In this document: positions 35,334 through 42,651 of the stretch, piece by piece
Position numbering within the stretch: position 1 is the stretch's first letter
How the letters are laid out: every line of letters begins with the position of its first letter
Source of the DNA: Bacteroidota bacterium
GTDB lineage: Bacteria > Bacteroidota > Bacteroidia > UKL13-3
NCBI GenBank assembly: GCA_947457395.1
Contig: CANGVA010000008.1
Location: forward strand, 60,187 to 124,186
DNA: 64,000 nucleotides
Reading direction: 5' to 3'
The notes under the pieces: model-generated
Database searches by the model: none
The model's input: only the letters and a program-made list of their open reading frames with translations
Told to the model about the DNA's origin: nothing
Position numbers and translations under genes: made by a program

Positions 35334-38168
35334 TCAGCTTATTCTCAATTTTTTTGACAAAAACCGTGCGGTATGTCCCTTAGGCTTTTTTACCATTTCT
35401 TCCGGAGTACCTTCAAATACAAGCTCACCACCGTTTTTACCCGCTTCCGGCCCCAGGTCAATAACCCAATCCGCACATTTAATTACATCCATATTGTGCT
35501 CAATAACAATAATGCTGTGGCCTTGATGTATTAAAGCGTTAAAAGAGGTAAGAAGCTTGTTTATATCATGAAAATGGAGTCCGGTAGTGGGTTCATCAAA
35601 AATGAAGAGCACATGCTCCTGGTTTTTACCTTTACCTAAGAATGAAGCTAGCTTCACTCGCTGCGCTTCGCCACCGGATAAGGTGTTGGATGATTGGCCC
35701 AGTTGCACATAACCCAAACCTACATCGGCAAGTGGCTTTATTTTATTGATGATAGAGGCTTCTTCTGAAAAGTACTCAAGTGATTCATCAATAGTCATTT
35801 TTAGCACATCGCTAATATTTTTGCCTTTATAAGTTATATCCAGAATTTCTTCTTTAAAGCGGCTGCCTTTGCATTCCTCGCAAGGCAAATGAATATCTGC
35901 CATAAACTGCATTTCAATGGTAACTTCTCCTTCACCCATGCAAGTTTCACACCTGCCACCATCTACATTAAATGAAAAATGCTGAGGCTTATATCCCCTA
36001 GATTTAGCCATAGGCTGTGAAGAAAATAAATCCCTGATGGCGTCATACGCTTTGATATAGGTAACCGGATTGGATCGAGATGATTTGCCTATGGGATTCT
36101 GATCAACCAATTCAATCTGTTTTACTGATTTTAGATTTCCGCCCAGCTTATCAAAAGCACCTGTTTTTTCTCCTGTGTAATTACCTAAGTGTTTTTGCAT
36201 AGCCGGGTGCAGAATACCTTTTACCAGTGTTGTTTTGCCGCTACCAGAAACGCCTGTTACGGCAATAAGGCAATGTAATGGGAATTTTATATTTATACCT
36301 TTTAGGTTATGGTGCCTGGCTCCGCATACCTCAATATAATCACTCCATTTTCTCCGCTTTGCTGGTATGGTAATACTTTCTGTTTCTGCAAGGTATTTAC
36401 CTGTTAAGCTGTTCTTGTTTTTCTTTATTGCTGCCATATTGCCTTCGGCAACCAGCTGGCCACCATGTATACCAGCCATGGGGCCAATATCAATAATATG
36501 GTCTGCTGTATGCATCATGTCTTCATCATGCTCTACCACTACTACCGTATTACCTAAGTTGCGAAGCGTTTGTAATACCTGAATGAGTTTTTCTGTATCC
36601 CTTGAATGGAGCCCAATGCTTGGTTCATCTAATATATATAATGAACCAACGAGACTGCTGCCCAGTGAGGTAGCCAGGTTTATGCGTTGCGATTCGCCCC
36701 CTGAAAGTGAATTGGAAAGCCGGTTTAAGGATAAATAGCCTAGCCCTACATGTTGTAGAAAGAGCAGGCGGCTATTGATTTCTTTCAAAATACGGTCAGC
36801 AATTTTTTGCTGATGAGGCTGGAGTTGAAGATTTGTAAAATAGTTTGCAGCTTCATCAATGCTCATCAGCACAATTTCGCTCAGCGAGGGGTAGGCTAAA
36901 TAATCTTTTGCTTTCTTGCCTGCATCCGCCAGTCTTACAAAATTTGCATCTTTCCTAAGGCGGGTTCCTTTACAATCCGGGCAGGTTGTTTTGCCCCTGT
37001 ATCTGGCAAGCATTACCCGATATTGTATTTTATAGGTTTGTCTTTCCAGCTCTTTAAAAAAACCATCAATACCTTCCCAGCCGTTTCCGCCATGCCATAA
37101 GAAAGAACGCTGCTCAGCTGTTAAATCGCAATAGGGTTTATGTATAGGGAATTTGATTTTGGAAGCAACCTTTATAAAATAATCTTTCCATTCGCTCATC
37201 TTTTCTCCTTTCCATGCAACAACTGCATCCGCATAAATAGAAAGGCTTTTATCCGGCACCACCAGGTCTTCATCTATACCAATAACGCTGCCAAAACCTT
37301 CGCAGGTTTTGCAGGCTCCATAGGGATTATTAAAGCTAAAAAAATTAACCGAAGGCTCCTCAAATGATATTCCGTCAAGTTCAAATCGGTTGTTATATTC
37401 ACGCTCGGTAAAACCGCCTGATTCTTTCAGGATATGTACCAAACATTCACCGTGCCCCTCATAAAAAGCTGTTTGAAGTGAGTCGGCCATGCGGTTGCGG
37501 CTGTCTTCATCACCCGGCTGTATGGCGAAACGGTCAATCAACAGAAAAATATTCTTTGTGTTTTTATCTGTTGAGGTAAGGAAATCCTCTATGTTAATGG
37601 CCGTTTCATTTACAAGTATTCGGAAAAATCCGTTTTGTAGAAATATTTCCAGCTTTTTTCTAAGTTCCTTTTCGGTTGATTTAATGGCAGTGAGCAATAA
37701 TACGCGCGTTCCTTCGGGCAGAGCCATTAATTCATCCACCACGCTTTCAACCGTATCTCGTTTAACGGGTTTGCCTGATTTTGGTGAAAAGGTGGTACCA
37801 GCCCTCGCAAACAGCAGTTTCAGATAGTCATAAATTTCAGTGGTGGTTGCCACCGTAGACCGCGGGTTACGGGTATTAACCTTTTGCTCAATGGCAATGG
37901 CAGGGGAGATGCCGTGTATATAATCAACCTCCGGCTTATTCATTTTTCCCAAAAACTGCCTGGCATAAGCTGATAGGCTTTCCACATATCTGCGCTGCCC
38001 TTCGGCATAAAGCGTATCAAATACCAGAGATGACTTACCTGAACCTGAAACGCCCGTAACCACCGTGAGCTGATTACGCGGAATGGTTACGTTTATAGTC
38101 TTGAGGTTATGAACCCTCGCACCTTTGATAATGATATCTTTTGTTTTTTGCTCCGACTTAAATTTCAT
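35334..38168 (-). CDS. uvrA: Excinuclease ABC subunit A
   Basis: A 944-residue nucleotide excision repair damage sensor with two ABC modules. The first has TGVSGSGKSSL near residue 40 and the second TGVSGSGKTTL near residue 633; signature LSGGESQR and LSGGEAQR motifs and both zinc-binding CxxC pairs (CKTCEGFG, CPDCKGTR, CETCMGEG, CEECKGSR) are present. A TTG at 38189 would add seven residues; I chose the ATG at 38168. It stands alone; uvrB and uvrC are not nearby. Confidence 0.96.
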   Translation of the reverse strand: MKFKSEQKTKDIIIKGARVHNLKTINVTIPRNQLTVVTGVSGSGKSSLVFDTLYAEGQRRYVESLSAYARQFLGKMNKPEVDYIHGISPAIAIEQKVNTRNPRSTVATTTEIYDYLKLLFARAGTTFSPKSGKPVKRDTVESVVDELMALPEGTRVLLLTAIKSTEKELRKKLEIFLQNGFFRILVNETAINIEDFLTSTDKNTKNIFLLIDRFAIQPGDEDSRNRMADSLQTAFYEGHGECLVHILKESGGFTEREYNNRFELDGISFEEPSVNFFSFNNPYGACKTCEGFGSVIGIDEDLVVPDKSLSIYADAVVAWKGEKMSEWKDYFIKVASKIKFPIHKPYCDLTAEQRSFLWHGGNGWEGIDGFFKELERQTYKIQYRVMLARYRGKTTCPDCKGTRLRKDANFVRLADAGKKAKDYLAYPSLSEIVLMSIDEAANYFTNLQLQPHQQKIADRILKEINSRLLFLQHVGLGYLSLNRLSNSLSGGESQRINLATSLGSSLVGSLYILDEPSIGLHSRDTEKLIQVLQTLRNLGNTVVVVEHDEDMMHTADHIIDIGPMAGIHGGQLVAEGNMAAIKKNKNSLTGKYLAETESITIPAKRRKWSDYIEVCGARHHNLKGINIKFPLHCLIAVTGVSGSGKTTLVKGILHPAMQKHLGNYTGEKTGAFDKLGGNLKSVKQIELVDQNPIGKSSRSNPVTYIKAYDAIRDLFSSQPMAKSRGYKPQHFSFNVDGGRCETCMGEGEVTIEMQFMADIHLPCEECKGSRFKEEILDITYKGKNISDVLKMTIDESLEYFSEEASIINKIKPLADVGLGYVQLGQSSNTLSGGEAQRVKLASFLGKGKNQEHVLFIFDEPTTGLHFHDINKLLTSFNALIHQGHSIIVIEHNMDVIKCADWVIDLGPEAGKNGGELVFEGTPEEMVKKPKGHTARFLSKKLRIS

Positions 38169-38246
38169 ATTTTGCCATTCAGTTGGCAATACTAAGTTAA
38201 TCTTAGTTGATGGGGAAATGTTTTTAAAAATTGAATATATTGTATA

Positions 38247-38867
38247 ATGAGTAAAAATACCAAACTGCTTATCCTTGCCATTTTGTTTTCGTATGAATCA
38301 AAGGCCCAAACCTTAAGAATTGATTTTGCAACAAGTACACCGCTATCTAATTACGCTAAAGCAGATAGTACCTTAGGACAAGGTGGATTTGCTCAATCAG
38401 GTTATGCAACTAACTTTCAATTGATATATAATGATTCAATTAATTTTTCCTTTTTTGTCCAAGCGGGATTTAATACCAATCCAATAAATGCCAATGCTAT
38501 CACAAAATATTATCCAAGCGATTTTGAAGTTGTAACGGCTACCAATTATTATTATCAAAACTATAGTGCTGGAATTCAGTTACAAACAAATCCCAAACGT
38601 TTGCAAGCTTATGGGCAGTTAGCTATTGGCCTTTCTTTTTATGAAAGTGCTTCATTTATTATCAGGAACAGACAAACCCTTTCAACCATTAGAATAGAGC
38701 CACAACAATTTATAAAAAGATATATTTTGTATGGTTTAGGTATCAAAGTAAGATTGAATTCATATTGCGCAGCATCTATCGGTACCAGTTTTCAATTATT
38801 GGAAGATATGGACTGGGGTGAAACTAAAATTAGATTCAACCAAGTAGGACTTAGTTTTTCACTTTAG
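38247..38867 (+). CDS. Putative outer-membrane protein, 206 residues
   Basis: A 206-residue protein with a signal peptide (cleavage near residue 20, SKAQ) and a body of alternating residues ending in NQVGLSFSL, as in small beta barrels. Tyr and Asn are frequent. I recognise no family. It is divergent from uvrA, and the next gene is the sigma factor about 170 bp downstream with its own promoter box, so it is probably a single-gene unit. Confidence 0.6.
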   Translation: MSKNTKLLILAILFSYESKAQTLRIDFATSTPLSNYAKADSTLGQGGFAQSGYATNFQLIYNDSINFSFFVQAGFNTNPINANAITKYYPSDFEVVTATNYYYQNYSAGIQLQTNPKRLQAYGQLAIGLSFYESASFIIRNRQTLSTIRIEPQQFIKRYILYGLGIKVRLNSYCAASIGTSFQLLEDMDWGETKIRFNQVGLSFSL

Positions 38868-38911
38868 ATCCGCTTTATTCTTAAAAAGTTCTTAAATAGA
38901 GAAATATTTGT

Positions 38912-38939
38912 TTTGCCTAAAGAATTAATGCTATATTTG
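38912..38939 (+). promoter_or_regulatory. Putative promoter of the sigma factor gene
   Basis: TTTG at 38912-38915 and TATATTTG at 38932-38939 (spacer 16) resemble the Bacteroidota -33/-7 pair. The leader before the start at 39036 would be about 90 nt, unusually long for this window. Confidence 0.45.
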
Positions 38940-39035
38940 AATAACAATCATTAAACAAAACTAAACGCAGAAAACTATCGGATAAAACTCTACACTAATT
39001 CATTTCAAGTACCAACCATTTAATTTCTATTGGCT

Positions 39036-39614
39036 ATGCAAGTACAGAAAATTAGTGATCAAGAGTTGATCCACCTCTATCTTAAAGGCAATGAAGCCTG
39101 CCTCGAAACCATTGTAAAAAGGCATCAGCGCACAGTTTTTACCGCAATTTATTTACTTGTTAGAGACCGCAGTTTGGCGGAAGATATCTTTCAGGAGACC
39201 TTCATTAAAATCATCAATACCTTACGAAACGGTAATTACAACGAGGAAGGAAAATTTGGTCCTTGGGCTGCCCGTATTGGTCGAAATCTGGCAATTGATT
39301 ATATACGCAAAATGAAACGCGATGTAACCATTACCGACAGTGAAGGCAATGATATTTTCTCTTACCTAAGAATTGCCGAGGAGTCAAAGGAGGATTTAAT
39401 CATAAAAACACAAACCGAACGCAATATAAAGGAACTGGTTAAACGCTTACCCGAAGAGCAGCGTGAGGTGCTAATCATGCGCCATTGGGGTAATATGAGC
39501 TTTAAAGAGATTGCAGATGCCACCGGGGTTAGCATTAATACTGCTTTGGGGCGCATGCGTTATGCACTCAACAATTTAAGAAAGATGATGGAAAAACAGC
39601 AGGCGCATTTTTAA
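39036..39614 (+). CDS. ECF-type RNA polymerase sigma factor
   Basis: A 192-residue sigma-70 family protein of the extracytoplasmic-function class. Region 2 runs from about residue 20 to 95 (RDRSLAEDIFQETFIKII, then ARIGRNLAIDYIRKMKR). Region 4 has the helix-turn-helix MSFKEIADATGVSINTALGR and LPEEQREVLIMRHWG. The frame reaches a TTG at 39030; the ATG at 39036 is preferred. It is followed 114 bp later by a 77-codon gene that may encode its partner. No transmembrane anti-sigma factor is adjacent. Confidence 0.9.
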   Translation: MQVQKISDQELIHLYLKGNEACLETIVKRHQRTVFTAIYLLVRDRSLAEDIFQETFIKIINTLRNGNYNEEGKFGPWAARIGRNLAIDYIRKMKRDVTITDSEGNDIFSYLRIAEESKEDLIIKTQTERNIKELVKRLPEEQREVLIMRHWGNMSFKEIADATGVSINTALGRMRYALNNLRKMMEKQQAHF

Positions 39615-39728
39615 TGGCCTGATTATTAAAGTTTCATGTTTTTCTGAACTAAATCTTTTAGCGGTTTATAATACATGACCGGTGTGCTGCGTTTGGTTAA
39701 TAATTACCTAAAATAAGCCAAAGCGCCT

Positions 39729-39962
39729 ATGTCAAAAATCTACACTGCAACCGATTTAATCCGCTACATTTACAGAGAAACCACCCCGGCTGAGAATGCA
39801 GGAATTCTGCATCAGCTGCAAGCTGATGAGGCATTTAAAGAAGAGTTTGAAAATCAGCTGGCTACAGTGTTGGTCTTAAATGAGGCTGAACTAGATCCCA
39901 GTCCAACATCTGTAAGCCTTATTCTGGAGCATTCGCTCAGGCAGCATGAGGTGCACAATTAG
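39729..39962 (+). CDS. Small acidic protein downstream of the sigma factor
   Basis: A 77-residue, mostly helical acidic protein with no membrane segment and no zinc-binding HxxxCxxC motif. It begins SKIYTATDLIRYIYRETTPAE, a layout like the first helices of Bacteroidota anti-sigma domains (E-T-T-P-x-E followed by a helix). It lies directly downstream of the sigma gene and ends at a terminator, so it is probably in the same unit. A cytoplasmic sigma-binding role is possible but unproven. Confidence 0.6.
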   Translation: MSKIYTATDLIRYIYRETTPAENAGILHQLQADEAFKEEFENQLATVLVLNEAELDPSPTSVSLILEHSLRQHEVHN

Positions 39963-39973
39963 CAAAGGATTTT

Positions 39974-40003
39974 AAGCGACTTTCGGGTCGCTTATTTTTT
40001 TTA
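39974..40003 (+). terminator. Intrinsic terminator after the sigma factor unit
   Basis: A 7-bp stem (39974-39980 with 39987-39993) with 6-nt loop is followed by a long T run. Confidence 0.88.
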
Positions 40004-40005
40004 AT

Positions 40006-40013
40006 TACTTTTG
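40006..40013 (+). promoter_or_regulatory. Putative -7 box abutting the M20 gene
   Basis: TACTTTTG fits TAnnTTTG and ends 7 bases before the ATG at 40021. The -33 position would fall inside the preceding terminator stem and shows no TTG. Confidence 0.35.
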
Positions 40014-40020
40014 ACCTGTT

Positions 40021-41211
40021 ATGGAACGTATCCAACAGATTAAGACCCTGGCTTCGGCTTATGCGCCTGAGGTAACTCAGCTAAGAAGGCATTTGCATCA
40101 GCATCCTGAACTTTCTTTTGCTGAATATGAAACACAAAAGTTCGTGAGGCATGCGTTGCAGCAAATTGGCATTACGCAGATAACAACCATTGCCAATACC
40201 GGTTTGGTTGCATTGATTGAGGGAAAAAATCCGGCTTCAAAAACCATTGCATTACGTGCCGATATGGATGCCCTTCCTATTGAGGAGCAAAATGATGTTC
40301 CATATAAGTCGCGCAACAATGGGGTTATGCATGCCTGCGGACATGATGTGCATACCAGTTGTTTACTGGGTGCAGCCAAAATACTTTTTGCATTAAAGGA
40401 AGAGTTTACGGGCACCATTAAATTGTTGTTTCAGCCGGGGGAAGAAAGATTACCCGGTGGTGCATCACTGATGATTAAGGAAGGAGCACTGCAACATCCC
40501 AGTCCATCCGGAATTTTTGGACAGCATGTAATGCCTTTGCTGCCCGTAGGCAAGGTTGGTTTCAGGTCCGGTTTATACATGGCATCTACAGATGAGCTAT
40601 ATGTAACCGTTAAGGGTAAAGGCGGGCATGGTGCAATGCCTCATTTAAATATTGATCCGGTTTTAATTGCAGCAAATATTATCACATCATTACAACAAAT
40701 TGTAAGTAGAAACGCACAACCCATTGTGCCATCCGTTTTGTCGTTTGGTAAAGTAATTGCCAATGGTGCCACCAATATTATTCCCAATGAAGTTTATATG
40801 GAAGGAACTTTCCGCACGCTGGATGAAAAATGGCGTGCAGAGGCACATGCCAAAATGAAAAAGATGGCTGAAGGTATTGCTGAAAGTATGGGAGGTAGTT
40901 GTGCGTTTGAAATAAGGAAAGGATATCCGTTTTTAAGAAATGATGAGGCTTTAACCGGAAGGGCTAAACAAGCGGCCGTGCAATATATGGGAGCAGAAAA
41001 TGTGGTCGATTTGGATATATGGATGGCGGCTGAAGATTTTTCGTATTATTCTCAGGAGATGCCTGCAACCTTTTACAGGCTGGGTACCCGCAATGAAGCA
41101 AAAGGCATTGTTTCATCAGTGCATACACCTACATTTGATATTGATGAGGCTGCACTTGAACATGGTATGGGTTTAATGGCTTGGCTTGCCTTACAGGAAC
41201 TGGCTAAATAA
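40021..41211 (+). CDS. M20-family amidohydrolase
   Basis: A 396-residue metallohydrolase of the M20D group (N-acyl amino acid / hippurate / IAA-amino acid hydrolases). Metal-site blocks are LRADMDALPIEE, HACGHDVHTSC, and FQPGEERLPGG; the lid domain has GKGGHGAMPHLNIDP. It lacks a signal peptide, so it is cytoplasmic. It probably cleaves N-acylated amino acids; the exact substrate is unknown. The pdeM gene begins about 40 bp after its stop. Confidence 0.88.
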   Translation: MERIQQIKTLASAYAPEVTQLRRHLHQHPELSFAEYETQKFVRHALQQIGITQITTIANTGLVALIEGKNPASKTIALRADMDALPIEEQNDVPYKSRNNGVMHACGHDVHTSCLLGAAKILFALKEEFTGTIKLLFQPGEERLPGGASLMIKEGALQHPSPSGIFGQHVMPLLPVGKVGFRSGLYMASTDELYVTVKGKGGHGAMPHLNIDPVLIAANIITSLQQIVSRNAQPIVPSVLSFGKVIANGATNIIPNEVYMEGTFRTLDEKWRAEAHAKMKKMAEGIAESMGGSCAFEIRKGYPFLRNDEALTGRAKQAAVQYMGAENVVDLDIWMAAEDFSYYSQEMPATFYRLGTRNEAKGIVSSVHTPTFDIDEAALEHGMGLMAWLALQELAK

Positions 41212-41251
41212 TATAATTGGTGCTCCTGATCTAACATTTTTTACGTTATAC

Positions 41252-41884
41252 ATGGAATTGCTGCTGAATGAGGAGGTATTGAAACTCTCACCTGATAAAT
41301 ATCTGATGTGGGGCAGGGAGTCCATGCTGGTGATGAGCGATTTGCATTTGGGTAAAGTCAGTCATTTTCGGAAACATGGCATTGCTGCGCCACATGCTCT
41401 AATTCAGGAGGAGTTAAACCGCATACAATCTATATTAGATAGAGAGGCTCCTAAAAAGTGGATGATTGTTGGAGATTTGTTTCATAGCAGCCACAATCAT
41501 GAATGGGAGTTGTTCGCAGGCTTGTTACAGCATTACCCAAGACTTGAAACTATACTGGTTAGAGGCAATCATGACATTATCCCCGGTTTTATGACCAAGG
41601 AGGCCGGATTAAAAACAAGCAGCACGTACTTTTTGCAACCATTTATGTTTTCTCATCATCCGCATCAACATGCTGCACACTATTTAATTAGTGGGCACAT
41701 GCATCCTGGTATTCTTATTAAAAGTAAGGCCAGACAATCGTTGAGGTTGCCTTGCTTTTACTTTACCGATAAGTGCGCCATACTCCCTGCATTTGGTAGG
41801 TTCACCGGTTTAGATATCGTAGATAAAACAAAAAATAACCGCATTTTTGCCATTGCGAACCATGATATAATTGAATTGAAATGA
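41252..41884 (+). CDS. pdeM: Calcineurin-like phosphoesterase, PdeM type
   Basis: A 210-residue metallophosphoesterase. All core motifs are present: SDLHLGK, GDLFHS, RGNHD and SGHMHPG. The pattern MSDLHLGKVSHFRKHG is that of the ligase-associated DNA damage response endonuclease PdeM. The open frame reaches 41186, inside the M20 gene, but homology starts at the ATG at 41252. The usual partners (ATP-dependent DNA ligase, Lhr-type helicase, exonuclease) are not next to it here. Its last bases overlap the next start (ATGA). Confidence 0.85.
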   Translation: MELLLNEEVLKLSPDKYLMWGRESMLVMSDLHLGKVSHFRKHGIAAPHALIQEELNRIQSILDREAPKKWMIVGDLFHSSHNHEWELFAGLLQHYPRLETILVRGNHDIIPGFMTKEAGLKTSSTYFLQPFMFSHHPHQHAAHYLISGHMHPGILIKSKARQSLRLPCFYFTDKCAILPAFGRFTGLDIVDKTKNNRIFAIANHDIIELK

Positions 41885-42651
41885 AAAGACTGCTATTCAT
41901 ACTTATATGTTTGATTTATATAACTGCTGCAAAAGCGCAATTGCTTTATGATTCTATTCATGCGCCAACAGTGCTCCTGGAAATGTTTTCATCAGAGGGC
42001 TGTTCAAGCTGCCCTTCAGGTGATAAGTTTATGCAACAGATTATTCATCTTGCCGACTCAGCGGAGCAGCCTGTTTTTGTGCTAGATTACCATGTAGATA
42101 TTTGGGATCATGCTGGATGGAAAGACCGTTACTCTGACTCAATATGGACCAAAAGGCAACGCACGTATATGGAGCGAACCCGGCAGCCAGCCTTGTTTAC
42201 TCCCATGCTGGTAATAAATGGTAAATACAGCGTACCGGCAGGAGATAAGAAGCTCGTTGGTGGCCTCATTTCTCATACACTCAAAACACGGATTCCGGTT
42301 AGAATGGATATCATGGCGGAGCCAATAAGTGGATTAAATAAGGGTATAAAAGTTAATTATGCATTGCAAGGTAGGTTTGATAGCACTCAACTGGTAATTG
42401 TGCTGGCTCACAAAGAAGTAACGTCTGATGTTACTGCAGGAGAAAATGCGGGTCAAAAACTGGTGCATCACCATGTGGTGAAAAAGCTAGAGAGCATACC
42501 CATTGCATCTTCGCAAGGTTCCTATGATTTTTATCTGGATGATGAGACCTACAAAAATCTTGGCAACTATTTAGTGATGGTATTTTTGCAACACCGCAAT
42601 AGCTGGCGGGTTTATGCTACTGAGCAAATTAATTTTGGCAAAGGAAATTAA
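41881..42651 (+). CDS. DUF1223 secreted thioredoxin-like protein
   Basis: A 256-residue protein with a signal peptide (cleavage near residue 20, KAQ). The block EMFSSEGCSSCPSGDKF carries a CSSC pair and is diagnostic for DUF1223, a thioredoxin-fold family. YHVDIWDHAGWKDRYS is the second conserved block. It is probably a periplasmic or secreted redox protein of unknown partner. Its ATG overlaps the pdeM stop, so translation is coupled although the roles appear unrelated. Its stop codon shares bases with the stop of the convergent M1 gene. Confidence 0.83.
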   Translation: MKRLLFILICLIYITAAKAQLLYDSIHAPTVLLEMFSSEGCSSCPSGDKFMQQIIHLADSAEQPVFVLDYHVDIWDHAGWKDRYSDSIWTKRQRTYMERTRQPALFTPMLVINGKYSVPAGDKKLVGGLISHTLKTRIPVRMDIMAEPISGLNKGIKVNYALQGRFDSTQLVIVLAHKEVTSDVTAGENAGQKLVHHHVVKKLESIPIASSQGSYDFYLDDETYKNLGNYLVMVFLQHRNSWRVYATEQINFGKGN

